Source: CAWEBF01 sp963807235 (GTDB lineage: Bacteria > Acidobacteriota > Vicinamibacteria > Vicinamibacterales > UBA2999). Taken from it: a DNA stretch of 64,000 nucleotides. The position numbers were made by a program, and so were the translations under genes. The notes under the pieces were generated by a model, which saw nothing but the letters and a program-made list of their open reading frames with translations, searched no databases and was not told where the DNA came from. The DNA is taken from assembly GCA_963807235.1 (NCBI GenBank), contig CAWEBF010000024.1, forward strand, positions 62,001-126,000. The letters are read 5' to 3'. Shown here piece after piece: positions 43,086-52,412 of the stretch; position 1 is the stretch's first letter, and every line of letters begins with the position of its first letter.

Positions 43086-44441
43086 GTGGCAATCAAGACA
43101 TACGGCACGATGGCGGTGGACTGGGAGCGCCGGATCGACTTCGATCGGCTGCGGCGTGAGCGGCTCGCGCGGATCAAGGATCTGCTGGCCAAGTCGGAGA
43201 TGGGCGCGGTGCTCTGCTTCGACATGAACAACGTCCGCTACATCACGTCCACGCACATCGGCACCTGGGCGCAGGACAAGATCAGCCGGTTCACGCTGCT
43301 GCCGCAGAACGACGAGCCGATCCTGTGGGACTTCGGCTCCGCCGCCCGGCATCACCAGCAGAACTGCGACTGGCTGGGCGAGCGGTCGCGCGCCGGCATC
43401 CCGCTGATGCGCGGCGCGATGACCCCCGAGATGGGGCGCTCCGAGGACGTCGCGCGCAAGATCAAAGTCGAACTCGAAATGCGCGGGCTCCACAAGGAGC
43501 CGATCGGCGTCGACGTGGTCGAGCCTCCGGTGCTCTTCGCGATGCAGAAGGAAGGGCTGAACATCGTCGACGGCCAGCAGCTGATGTCGGACGCGCGCGA
43601 GATCAAGACGGTGGACGAGATCTCGCTGCTTACACATTCAGCCGCGATGGTGGACGCTGCCTACTACGACCTCTACAAGGCGATGCGCCCCGGATTCCGC
43701 GAGAACGACGCAGTGGCGCTGGTGGCGCAGCGGCTCTATGAGATGGGCTCGGAGTACGTGGAGGGCGTCAACGCCATCTCGGCGGAACGCTCCAGCCCGC
43801 ACCCGCACGTCTTCTCGGACCGCATGATGCGGCCCGGCGACCCGGTCTTCTACGACATCCTGCACTCCTACATGGGCTACCGCACCTGCTACTACCGGTG
43901 CTTCGCCATCAGCTCGGCATCGCATCAGCTGGTGGATGCCTACAAGCGGTGCCGCGACTACCTGGATGCGTCGATCGACCTGATTCGGCCGGGCCGATCG
44001 ACCGCCGAGGTGGCGTCGGTGTGGCCGAAGGCGACGGAGTTTGGCTTCCCGAACGAGGAAGCGGCGTTCGCGCTGCAGATGGGCCACGGCATCGGCCTGG
44101 CCATCTGGGAGAAGCCGATGATCAGCCGCCTCGTCTCGCTCGAACACCCGCACGAGATCAAGCCGGGCATGGTGTTCGCGCTCGAGACCTTCTGGCCCAC
44201 GAAGGACGGCACCAGCGCGGCGCGCATCGAGGAAGAGATCGTCGTGACCGCGACCGGTCACGAGGTGATCACGCGCTTCCCGGCCGAGAAACTGCTTGTT
44301 GCCGGCGCGCCGTTCGTGACGGTGAGCGGCGATCTGCCGACCGTGCGCGAGACTGAGGCCCCGCCCAACGAAGACGTCAAGCGGATGGTTGCCGCGGCTC
44401 AATCGGAAGCGGTGAAACCCGCCAACGTCGGGGTGAAGTAG
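43086..44441 (+). CDS. M24 (Xaa-Pro aminopeptidase-fold) protein with altered metal site
   Basis: A 451-residue pita-bread-fold protein. The N-terminal domain holds MGAVLCFDMNNVRYITSTHI. The catalytic domain has the first metal Asp in PVFYDILHSYMGYRTCYYRC, the His in QMGHGIGLAIWEKP, and Glu residues in VFALETFW and ARIEEEIVVT. The second bridging Asp, expected 11 residues after the first, is Cys here. Peptidase activity may therefore be lost or changed; creatinase-like hydrolases use this fold without metal. GTG start. Its position inside a 2-oxoacid dehydrogenase operon suggests a linked catabolic role. Confidence 0.85.
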   Translation: MAIKTYGTMAVDWERRIDFDRLRRERLARIKDLLAKSEMGAVLCFDMNNVRYITSTHIGTWAQDKISRFTLLPQNDEPILWDFGSAARHHQQNCDWLGERSRAGIPLMRGAMTPEMGRSEDVARKIKVELEMRGLHKEPIGVDVVEPPVLFAMQKEGLNIVDGQQLMSDAREIKTVDEISLLTHSAAMVDAAYYDLYKAMRPGFRENDAVALVAQRLYEMGSEYVEGVNAISAERSSPHPHVFSDRMMRPGDPVFYDILHSYMGYRTCYYRCFAISSASHQLVDAYKRCRDYLDASIDLIRPGRSTAEVASVWPKATEFGFPNEEAAFALQMGHGIGLAIWEKPMISRLVSLEHPHEIKPGMVFALETFWPTKDGTSAARIEEEIVVTATGHEVITRFPAEKLLVAGAPFVTVSGDLPTVRETEAPPNEDVKRMVAAAQSEAVKPANVGVK

Positions 44442-45710
44442 ATGGCCGTTAGCGTCGTGATGCCTGCGCTGGAGATGGCGCAGGAAACGGGCAAGCTCGT
44501 CTCGTGGAAGAAGAAGGAAGGCGAAGCGGTCAAGAAGGGCGAGATTCTCCTCGAGGTCGAAACCGACAAGGCTGTCGTCGAGATTGAAGCCGGCGGCGAC
44601 GGCGTCCTGGGCGGCGTGACCGCCAAGGTAGGGGACGTCGTGCCGGTGGGGCAGACCATCGGCTGGCTGCTCAAGAACGGGGAAGCCGTGCCGGCCAGCG
44701 CGGGTCCGGGGTCCGGCACCAGCGGGCGCAAGATGGACACGGCCGCGGCGACCGCCGTCGCGCCGCCGCCGGCGCCAGTCGCACCGGCCTCGGTTGCGGG
44801 CGCCCGCATCTCACCGAAGGCGCGCCGGCTCGCCCGCGAGCAGGGCGTGGACATCGGCAGGGTGAGCGGCTCGGGCCGCAACGGCGAGATCCTCGCGGAC
44901 GACATCCTGAAGGCGTCCGCTTCCGCCGCGCACGCTGCGCCTTCCGCGGCTACGGCGCGACCCGCCGCTGCGGCGCAGCCGATGGCCGCGCGGCCGTCCG
45001 CGCCGCAGGCGCCGCGCGTGCCCTCGACCGACGACGGGTCGGTGACCTCGATCGGCCGCATCATGGCCGAGCGGACCACGCAGAGCTGGACCACCGTTCC
45101 GCACTTCTTCCTGATGCGCGACGTGGACGCCACCGGCCTCAACGGCGCGCGCGAGCGCCGGATTCCGGTGATCGAGCGGTCGCACGGCGTGAAGGTCACG
45201 CACACCGATCTCATCGTGGCCGCCGTGGCGCGGTCGCTGCGGCAGTTCCCGCGCATGAACGGCACCTGGGCGAACGGCACCATCCAGCTGAACCCGGAAG
45301 TGAACGTGGCGCTGGCGATGGCGGTGCAGAACGCGGTGGTGACCGCCGTGATTCGCAATGCCGATCAGATCGCGCTTGGCGACATCGCGAAGCAGCGCAA
45401 GGAGCTGGCTGAGCGGGCCCGGGCGAATCGCCTGACGCCGGCCGACATCTCGGGCGCCACCTTCACGATCAGCAACCTCGGCATGTTCGGCGTGGATGCG
45501 TTCACGGCGATCATCGTCCCGCCGCAGGCGGGCATCCTGGCGGTGGGCGCGATCAAGGAACGCGTGGTGGCGGCCGGCGGCTACATCGGCGTGCAGCCGC
45601 AGATGACGATCACGCTCTCGTCCGATCACCGCGTGGTGGACGGCGCCAGCGCCGCCGAGTTCCTGCAGGACGTCGTCGCCGGACTGTCCGACCCCGAGAA
45701 GTTCCTCTAG
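44442..45710 (+). CDS. 2-oxoacid dehydrogenase E2 component (dihydrolipoyl acyltransferase)
   Basis: A 422-residue E2. The lipoyl domain (residues 1-80) has its Lys at about 43 in EVETDKAVVEIEA. An Ala/Pro-rich linker leads to the E1/E3-binding domain (RISPKARRLAREQGVDIGRV then SGSGRNGEI, residues 127-160) and a second linker. The catalytic domain ends in TITLSSDHRVVDGASAAEFL (His396, Asp400). Its ATG follows the M24 stop directly. The acyl substrate is undetermined. Confidence 0.93.
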   Translation: MAVSVVMPALEMAQETGKLVSWKKKEGEAVKKGEILLEVETDKAVVEIEAGGDGVLGGVTAKVGDVVPVGQTIGWLLKNGEAVPASAGPGSGTSGRKMDTAAATAVAPPPAPVAPASVAGARISPKARRLAREQGVDIGRVSGSGRNGEILADDILKASASAAHAAPSAATARPAAAAQPMAARPSAPQAPRVPSTDDGSVTSIGRIMAERTTQSWTTVPHFFLMRDVDATGLNGARERRIPVIERSHGVKVTHTDLIVAAVARSLRQFPRMNGTWANGTIQLNPEVNVALAMAVQNAVVTAVIRNADQIALGDIAKQRKELAERARANRLTPADISGATFTISNLGMFGVDAFTAIIVPPQAGILAVGAIKERVVAAGGYIGVQPQMTITLSSDHRVVDGASAAEFLQDVVAGLSDPEKFL

Positions 45711-45743
45711 TTACGGATCCGTAAGATGGGGTCGGGCCTAATT
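45711..45743 (+). repeat. REP-like repeat, copy 2, with palindrome
   Basis: Directly after the E2 stop comes the perfect palindrome TTACGGATCCGTAA (45711-45724), then GGGGTCGGGCCTAATT (45728-45743). The same hairpin-plus-block layout is seen inverted at 49179. Confidence 0.7.
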
Positions 45744-45766
45744 CTCCGGCGATCGCGGACCACCTG

Positions 45767-46574
45767 ATGGATCTCAGGACTCAAGGGCCGCGCCGCGCTG
45801 GTCACCGGGGCCAGCAAGGGCATCGGCAAGAACATCGCGCGCCGGCTGGCCGACGAAGGCGTCCACCTGGTGCTGCTGGCCCGCGGCAAGGAGCTGCTCG
45901 ACGCGGCCGCCGCCGAAATCTGCAAGGCGACCGGCGTCCGCGTGGTCGCGATCCCCACCGACATGCGGGAGCTGACGCAGGTGCAGGCTGCGGCGGACCA
46001 GGCCCGCGCCGAGTTCGGCACCGTCCACATCCTGGTCAACAACGCCGGCGGCCCCATCAAACGCCAGGAGCGGCAGATCACCTGGCCGGACGCCGACTGG
46101 GCCGACGACATCAACATCAAAACGCTCGGCATGCTGCGCATGACGCAGTCGCTGCTGCCGGTGATGCCCACCGACGGCACCGGCCGCATCATCAACATCA
46201 GCGGCATCGCCGGGTCCAGCGTGCTCTCCTCCGCCATGACGCATGGCCTCAACAACGCGGCGATGAACCACGTCACCAAGTACCTGGCCAAGGACCTGGG
46301 CGCCGGCCGCATCACCGTGAACGCGGTCATTCCCGGCCTGATCGCCACCGAGTGGCGCGAAGGGTGGGCGCAGGCCAAGGCCAACGAGGGCAGCGTGACC
46401 AAGCAGGCCTGGCTCGACGACACGTGCCGCGAATGGGGCATCGTCTCGGGCCGCTGGGGCACGATGGAAGAAGTGTCCGACGTGGTTGTGTTCCTCGCGT
46501 CCGATCGCGCCTGCTATGTCAACGGAGCCGCCATCCCCGTGGACGGCGGCTACAGCATCAACGTCCGCGCCTAG
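45767..46574 (+). CDS. SDR-family protein lacking the YxxxK pair, one frameshift
   Basis: Starts MDLR at ATG 45767, shifts near 45778, and continues LKGRAALVTGASKGIGKNIA (NAD(P)-binding TGxxxGIG) with HILVNNAGGPIK. The catalytic segment reads NISGIAGSSVLSSAMTHGLN then NAAMNHVTKYLA. Where classical SDRs have Tyr and Lys, this has His and Asn. NAVIPGLIATEW and the C-terminal YVNGAAIPVDGGYSINV are normal. About 268 residues. The substrate is unknown and the catalytic mechanism must differ. It belongs to the dehydrogenase operon by position. Confidence 0.85.
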
Positions 46575-46594
46575 GGCGCGAGATAAAGGATTCC

Positions 46595-47629
46595 ATGCTC
46601 GAAACGAAGGCGCCTGCACCGCAGGCCCTGCCACCGCACGCGCAGCTGATACAGATGGCCGTGGGCTCATGGGTCGCGGCCGTGGTCCACGCGGCCGCGA
46701 AGCTGGGGCTCGCCGACCACCTCGCCGGAGGCGCGAAGAGCGCCGCCGAACTGGCCGGCCCCTCCGGCACGCACGCGCCGTCGCTGCACCGGTTGATGCG
46801 CACGCTGGCGGGCCTGGGCATCCTGACAGAACGAGAAGGGCAGCGGTTCGCGCTGACGACATTGGGCGAGGCGCTCAAGACCGGGGCACCCGGGTCAGCG
46901 CGCTCCACCGTGCTGGCGTTCTGCGGCCCGGCCTTCTGGCACGCCTGGGAAGGCTTCGGCCATTCCCTTCAGACTGGCGAGACGGGCTTCGAGAAGATGG
47001 TCGGGTCGCCGTTGTTCGATTACCTGGCGCAGCATCCCGAGGAGGCGTCCCATTTCAGCGAGGCGATGGTCGGCTACCACGGCGCCGAGCCGCCCGCGGT
47101 GGCCGCGGCCTACGACTTCGGCCGCTTCGGCACCATCGTGGATGTCGGCGGCGCCACCGGGAACATGCTCGCCGCCATCCTCTCTCGTCATGCCGCGCCT
47201 CGTGGCGTGCTGTTCGACCGGCCGCACGTTGTCGCGGAGGCTCCCGCGCTGTTGCAGGCTCACGGCGTAGCAGACCGGGTCACCACAGAGGGAGGCAGCT
47301 TTTTCGAGCGTGTGCCGGCAGGCGGCGACGCGTATGTGCTGTCGCACATCATCCACGACTGGAACGAAGATCAGTGCCTGACCATCCTGGGCCACTGCCG
47401 CAAGGCGATGGCGCCGGATGGACGGCTGCTGATCGTCGAGACCGTGCTGCCGCCAGGCGACACGCCACATCAGGGCAAGGTCCAGGACATGGTCATGCTG
47501 GTCGTTCCCGGTGGCCAAGAACGCACCGAGGCCGAATACGCGGACCTGTTCGGCAAGGCCGGCTTGAGGTTGAGCCGCGTGGTGCCTACCGACTCGATCG
47601 TCAGCATCGTGGAGGCGGTGATAGCCTAG
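46595..47629 (+). CDS. Class I SAM O-methyltransferase (acetylserotonin-type)
   Basis: A 344-residue methyltransferase. The N-terminal winged-helix dimerisation domain (AAVVHAAAKLGLADHLAGGA; SLHRLMRTLAGLGILTEREG) precedes a Rossmann domain with motif I FGTIVDVGGATGNMLAAILS, YVLSHIIHDWNEDQCLTILG (catalytic His in HIIHDW) and GRLLIVETVLPPG. This is the plant-type O-methyltransferase family. AAAGGA lies four bases before the ATG at 46595. Confidence 0.9.
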   Translation: MLETKAPAPQALPPHAQLIQMAVGSWVAAVVHAAAKLGLADHLAGGAKSAAELAGPSGTHAPSLHRLMRTLAGLGILTEREGQRFALTTLGEALKTGAPGSARSTVLAFCGPAFWHAWEGFGHSLQTGETGFEKMVGSPLFDYLAQHPEEASHFSEAMVGYHGAEPPAVAAAYDFGRFGTIVDVGGATGNMLAAILSRHAAPRGVLFDRPHVVAEAPALLQAHGVADRVTTEGGSFFERVPAGGDAYVLSHIIHDWNEDQCLTILGHCRKAMAPDGRLLIVETVLPPGDTPHQGKVQDMVMLVVPGGQERTEAEYADLFGKAGLRLSRVVPTDSIVSIVEAVIA

Positions 47630-47663
47630 CCACGTCGACTCAGCCCCCCGAAGGGAGACCAAT

Positions 47664-48332
47664 ATGAGCTCGTATCGAACCGTACGGAGCGCCCTCACAC
47701 TGGCGCTCCTGGCAGTGACAGCGTTCATCACGACGCTGACCTACGCGCAGCAGCCGTCGCCGCAGATGAGCTTCTTCATCACCAGCGTGGGATCTGGCCG
47801 AGGCGCCAACCTCGGCGGGCTGCAGGGGGCCGACGCGCACTGCGCCATGCTGGCGAAGCAGGCGGGTGCCGCGGGAGCGCGGACCTGGCGAGCCTACCTG
47901 AGCACTCAAGCCGGTCCGCAGGCGGTGAACGCCCGCGACCGCATCGGTACGGGACCCTGGTACAACGCCAAGGGCGTGATGATCGCGAAGTCCGCCGAGG
48001 ACCTGCATTCCGACAAGAACAACCTCACCAAGGAGACCCAGCTCACCGAGAAGGGCACGATCGTGAACGGTCGCGGCGACACGCCGAACATGCACGACAT
48101 CCTGACCGGTTCGGGGCTCGACGGGCGGGCGCCGGCGGGCGGAGGCGATACGAGCTGCAACAACTGGACGAGCGACGGCGCCGGCAGCGCCATGGTGGGG
48201 CACCACGATCGGCAGGGCGGCGGCGCCAACCCGTCGTCGTGGAATTCCGCGCACGCGTCCAAAGGCTGCAGCCAGGAGAACCTGATCGGCACCGGGGGCA
48301 ACGGCTTCTTCTACTGTTTCGCGGGCAATTGA
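47664..48332 (+). CDS. Secreted lectin/endostatin-like protein
   Basis: A 222-residue exported protein. A signal peptide (RSALTLALLAVTAFITTLTYAQ) precedes a C-type-lectin-like domain: MSFFITSVGSGRGANLGGLQ, GADAHCAMLAKQAGAAGART, RDRIGTGPWYNAKG, then CNNWTSDGAGSAMVGHHDRQ and WNSAHASKGCSQENL. Paired cysteines fit a disulfide-bonded extracellular domain. Proteins of this type are often called lectins on similarity alone. The ligand is unknown. Confidence 0.78.
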   Translation: MSSYRTVRSALTLALLAVTAFITTLTYAQQPSPQMSFFITSVGSGRGANLGGLQGADAHCAMLAKQAGAAGARTWRAYLSTQAGPQAVNARDRIGTGPWYNAKGVMIAKSAEDLHSDKNNLTKETQLTEKGTIVNGRGDTPNMHDILTGSGLDGRAPAGGGDTSCNNWTSDGAGSAMVGHHDRQGGGANPSSWNSAHASKGCSQENLIGTGGNGFFYCFAGN

Positions 48333-48362
48333 ACGCGGCGGCGGCCGGCGCCCCGGCCGCAC

Positions 48363-49196
48363 CTACTTCCGCGTGAACGTCAGCACGTCCGCGGCCAGCG
48401 TCACCTCGAGGGCGTCGAGCCCTTCGTGGCCTTGCTGGCTGCGGCGCGCGCCGCGGTAGGTCCCCGCGAGCAGGTCCCGCAGGGCCGGGCCGTCGAGTGT
48501 GTGACGCTCGTCCAGCCGGGCGCGCGCGGTGAGATCGAAGAACGGCGCGTGCTCCTCGACGACGGCGTCGGCGCGATCCCGCTCCGTGCCCGCACCCTGA
48601 ACCAGCGTCCGTAACTCGATCAGGTCGTCCGGCGCGGGCACGGCCACCAGCAGCCGGTCGTCCGGCGCCAGCACTCGCGCGCATTCCGGAGGGTTGCGGC
48701 GGGCGTTGAGCGACAGCACCAGGCCGACGCTCGCATCGCGGATCGGCAGGCGCCTGTCGGCGTTGGCCACGAGCCAGGTAAGGGCCGGTGCGCGCCGCGC
48801 GGCCCGATCGATCGCGTCCACCGAGATGTCGATGCCGATGCCGCCGACGCCGGAGGCGACGGCGAGGCGCTCCAGTGCCTCGCCCGTGCCGCAGCCGAGG
48901 TCAAGGGTCACGGCGTCAGTCTGCGCGCCGAGCGCCGCTGCGGCGCGCTCGACGAATCCAGCCAGGATGGTGGTGCCGATCCCGGCTGCAAGCAGGCGCG
49001 CGCGGGCGTCCAGAGCGGCTGCGGCGTCGCCGGGCGCGCGCGAACGGCGGTCCTGCGGCTGGAGGAGGTTCAGGTAGCCGCTGCGCGCGATGTCGAAGCT
49101 ATGGCCGCGGTCGCAGACGTAGGCGTCGGCGCCGCGCGTCAGGGGCTGATGGCAGCCCCTGACAGAGCACGCCAGCGGAATTAGGCCCGACCCCAA
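48363..49196 (-). CDS. RlmA-like 23S rRNA methyltransferase family protein
   Basis: A 277-residue protein with an N-terminal zinc-binding motif (ACSVRGCHQPLTRGADAYVC then DRGHSFDIARSGYLNLLQ) and a SAM-binding domain (VTLDLGCGTGEALERLAVAS; GIGIDISVDAIDRAARRAPA; GLVLSLNARRNPPECARVLA). This is the layout of RlmA-type guanine-N1 methyltransferases, with a more variable C terminus. The only usable start before the zinc motif is TTG at 49196, which falls inside REP-like repeat copy 3. Confidence 0.82.
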   Translation of the reverse strand: MGSGLIPLACSVRGCHQPLTRGADAYVCDRGHSFDIARSGYLNLLQPQDRRSRAPGDAAAALDARARLLAAGIGTTILAGFVERAAAALGAQTDAVTLDLGCGTGEALERLAVASGVGGIGIDISVDAIDRAARRAPALTWLVANADRRLPIRDASVGLVLSLNARRNPPECARVLAPDDRLLVAVPAPDDLIELRTLVQGAGTERDRADAVVEEHAPFFDLTARARLDERHTLDGPALRDLLAGTYRGARRSQQGHEGLDALEVTLAADVLTFTRK

Positions 49197-49211
49197 ATTA
49201 CGAGAGTGTAA
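49179..49211 (-). repeat. REP-like repeat, copy 3, inverted
   Basis: On the minus strand: TTACACTCTCGTAA, a loose hairpin, then TT, then GGGGTCGGGCCTAATT (49194-49179). It lies between the aldehyde dehydrogenase stop and the RlmA-like gene and supplies that gene's TTG start. Confidence 0.7.
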
Positions 49212-50626
49212 TCAGGCCCAGATTTCGGCGTCGGTCGGCACCTTCTTGTTCGTGATCACCTTGCCGATGCGCGACACGTTCATCAGGTGCTTGTAGTCCA
49301 GGTTCTCGGAGATCGAGTTGCCGCCCCACGAGCCGCAGCCGAGCGTGGTGGTCGGGGCGAACCCGTTGCTCAGCGATCCGCCCGCCGTGAGCGATGACAC
49401 CTGGTTGACCACCAGGCGGCTGATCGGCAGTTCCAGGCCGGCGCTGCGGATGTGTCCCTCGTCGTTCGAGTGCACCGCGGCCGAGTGGCCCGCGCCTTCC
49501 ACGAGCAGGTTGGCCTTGGCCTTGGCCACGGCTTCCTGAAAGTCCTGGTAGGGGAGGATCGCCACCACCGGGCACAGCTTCTCCTTGGCCAGGACGTCCT
49601 CGGTGCCCGCGCCGTGGGCGGGGAGCAGGATGATGCGCGCCGAGGCCGGCACGTCCACGCCGATCATCGCGCCGATCTCCCGGCACGACCGGCCCACCAC
49701 GTTCTTGTTCAGGTGTCCGCCGGGGAACACGAGATCGCGGAACTTCTGGATGACGGCTTCGTCCTCGGTGAACCACACCTTGCCAGTGGCCTGGAACGAG
49801 ACGATCACGTCCTTGTACAGCTCGGCCGGCGCGAACACGAACTGTTCGTGCGAGCAGATGATGCCGTTGTCGAAGGACGCCCCGGTGACGATCTTCTCCG
49901 TGGCTTCCTTGATGTCCACGCCGCGGTCGATGATCACCGGCACGTTGCCGGCGCCCACGCCGAAGGACGGCTTGCCGGACGAATAGGCGGACTTCACCAT
50001 GGCGCCGCCGCCGGTGGCCACCACCACGTCCACCATCTTCATCAGTTCCTGCGTGGTCTCGACGGAGCCGTTCTGGATGCTCTGCACCAGGTCGTCGGGA
50101 CCGCCGTTGGCCTTCACGATCTTCATGAACTCGCTGGCCAGGTGCGTCGTGCACTTCTCGGCCTTCGGGTGCGGCGCGAAGATCACGGCGTTGCCGGTCT
50201 TGAGCGCGAACATGCCGTTGCACATCGGCGTGACGATCGGGTTGGTGATGGGCGTCACCGCGCCCACGACGCCCACCGGCTTGGCCACGAAGACCAGGCC
50301 CATGTCCGTCGTCCTCGCCGATGATGCCCGCGCGATTTCTTGTCCTTCAGGTTGTTCCAGATCACCCGGGCCTTGCCCTTGTTCTTGAGGATCTTGTCCT
50401 CGTAGACGCCGATGCCCGTCTCGTCCACGGCCATCCGGGCCAGCGGCTCGGCGTTGTCGTAGACGTACTTCGCGATGCCCTTCACGATGGCGTCCACCTG
50501 CTCCTGCGAGAAGGTCTCGAAGACAGCCTGGGCCGCGCGGGCCTTGGCCATCAACTGCTGGACCTGTGTGTCGGCGGTGGTCTGGGGCTCCTGGGCGCAG
50601 GCGCTGGCGCTGGTGCTGGTGCTCAT
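49212..50626 (-). CDS. CoA-acylating aldehyde dehydrogenase, one frameshift
   Basis: Oxidises an aldehyde to acyl-CoA (or the reverse). From ATG 50626: QQLMAKARAAQAVFETFSQE, QVDAIVKGIAKYVYDNAEPL, ARMAVDETGIGVYEDKILKN. After a shift near 50325: MGLVFVAKPVGVVGAVTPIT, then the cofactor-site loop KTGNAVIFAPHPKAEKCT, catalytic Cys in FDNGIICSHEQFVFAP, and GCGSWGGNSISENLDYKHL at the end. This is the EutE/AdhE-N-terminal type, about 471 residues. No microcompartment shell or alcohol dehydrogenase genes are nearby, so its metabolic context is open. Confidence 0.9.
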
Positions 50627-50758
50627 GCTGTTCCTCGTTGGGCGATTTCGTGAACGATCTGATCTCGAATTGTACCGCCCCGCAGACGTGGCTCCAAACG
50701 CGCTTGTCGCCATCCCGGCCTGCGGTATCGTCCCAAGGCTCTTCTGATGGCGAGGCCC

Positions 50759-50883
50759 AGAAAACTTGACGCTCCGATCTCCAACCAAATGAGTCAAGTT
50801 TTCTACTCCCCGCCGCAGGCGGGGAAATCAGACACTGCCCTAGCGAGGCGGAGCCTCGATGGTCTGAGGCGCAGGCTCGCTAG
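50759..50883. repeat. Cluster of three strong inverted repeats
   Basis: AGAAAACTTGAC (50759-50770) pairs perfectly with GTCAAGTTTTCT (50793-50804). CCCCGCC/GCA/GGCGGGG follows at 50808-50824. A longer imperfect hairpin runs from TAGCGAG (50830) to CTCGCTA (50882) with inner GCCTC/GAGGC pairing. The region lies just upstream of the CotH gene and its sequence character is unlike coding DNA. It may be a REP-type palindromic element or a structured leader. Confidence 0.6.
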
Positions 50884-50893
50884 GATTCGTGGG

Positions 50894-52406
50894 TTGGCGT
50901 GGCTGGCGGCCACGGGCGCGGTGGTGGCCACGCTGGCCGCCGCCGGCGCGGCGCGATCCGGCGACGAGGACACGCACGGCCGCGACGCGGTCCCCGACTA
51001 CGCTCGCGTGTTCAATCAGGATCAAGTCGGCCGGCTCGACGTACGGATCGGCGCCAGCCGACTGGCAGGCCGTCCTGGCCGACATGCAGAACATGGCCGG
51101 GCCCTCCGGCTTCGGCTTGAACGTCCCGTTCTCCAACGAGCAGTTCGCCGCGTGCGCCGGCCGGCTCGAAGCCAACGCGTGCGTGGCTGGCGACCCGCCC
51201 GTGGCGGGCCGCTGCGCGCAGACGTTTCCGCCAGGCCGCCTGGCCTGCCTGCCGATCGGTGGCGCGGGCGCCGGCCGCGACGAGGTGGAGCTGCTGCCGC
51301 GCACGCCGATCTACGTGCCGGCCGACATCTCGTTCGACGGCGAGACGTTCCGCCGCGTCGGCTACCGGCTGAAGGGCAACTCCACGCTGCTCCTGACGTG
51401 GCGCCGCGGCAGCGACAAGCTGCCGTTCCGTCTGAACTTCGACGGCTTGGAGGCGCGTTTCCCGGAAACACGCGATCAGACGTTCTTCGGTTTTCCGAAT
51501 CTCAGTTTCACCAACAACGGTCTGGACAACACGTACCTGCGCGGCAAAGTCGTGACCGATCTGTTCCGGGACGCCGGTGTGCCGTCGGCGGCCACGGCGT
51601 TCATGCGCGTCTTCCTCGATCGCGGCACCGGCCCGTCCTACCAGGGGCTCTTCACCATGCTCGAGGTCCCGGACCGGCCGATGCTGGAGCGCGTCTTCGG
51701 ATCCAACGACGGCAATCTGTACAAACCCCACGGCACGGGTGGGCGCTGGACGATCTTCGATCCCAACGCGTTCTCGAAACGAACCAATCAGGAGGCGGAG
51801 GACTGGACCGACGTCGAGGACGCGATCGCGGCGCTGCACGCGTCGCGCGCGGATCGGGGGCACTGGCGGAGCCGCCTGGAGGCGCGCTTCGACGTGCCGG
51901 TGTTCCTGCGGTGGCTGGCCCTCAACACGATCATCGGCAACATCGACGTCTACGGCGGCGTGTCGGGGCACAACTACTACGTGTACGGCAGCCCGCGCCA
52001 TCGGGACCGGCTGTTCTGGATCCCCTGGGACCACGATCTGGCGATGCCGACGGGGTTCACGCTGGGCGGGCCCCCGCCGCTGGATATCTTTCACAGCAGC
52101 ACGCAGTCGAACTGGCCGCTCATCAGGTTCCTGTTGGACGACCCCGTGTATCGCGCGGCCTACCGCGCGAACCTCGAGAACCTGCTCGCCACCGTGTTCG
52201 AGCCTGGCCGCGTCACCGCGACGCTGCGATCCGAGCAGGCGCGCATCGCGCGCTTCGTCGTCGGGCCCGAGGGGGAGCCCTTCGGGCGGAACCTGGCAGG
52301 GAGCGCCGCACAATTCGACGCCGCCTTGTTCGGCCCCACGGGCCTCCTCGCCTACGTGAACAACCGCGCGGCCGCGGTGCAACAGGTCCTGCGGAACACT
52401 CCCTGA
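50894..52406 (+). CDS. CotH-family protein kinase-like, exported, one frameshift
   Basis: A CotH-type atypical kinase. The N-terminal piece (LAWLAATGAVVATLAAAGAA, a signal peptide, then RDAVPDYARVFNQDQVGRLD) shifts near 51047 into ADWQAVLADMQNMAG..., with YRLKGNSTLLLTWRRGSDKL, NTYLRGKVVTDLFRDAGVPS, YKPHGTGGRWTIF, NTIIGNIDVYGGVSGHNYYV and FWIPWDHDLAMPTG. These are the CotH landmarks (HNYY...IPWDHD). Start uncertain: TTG 50894 is chosen because the frame further upstream runs through palindromic repeats. About 503 residues. Members phosphorylate spore-coat or secreted proteins elsewhere; the target here is unknown. Confidence 0.82.
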
Positions 52407-52412
52407 GGGGGC

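Noticed and set aside
43086..44441. M24 protein as a DMSP lyase (DddP)
   Set aside because: The fold is shared, but I see none of DddP's characteristic N-terminal sequence and the operon context is a 2-oxoacid dehydrogenase.
49141..49160. Hairpin AGGGGCTG/ATGG/CAGCCCCT as a regulatory element
   Set aside because: It lies within the coding sequence for the zinc motif of the RlmA-like protein and is probably incidental.
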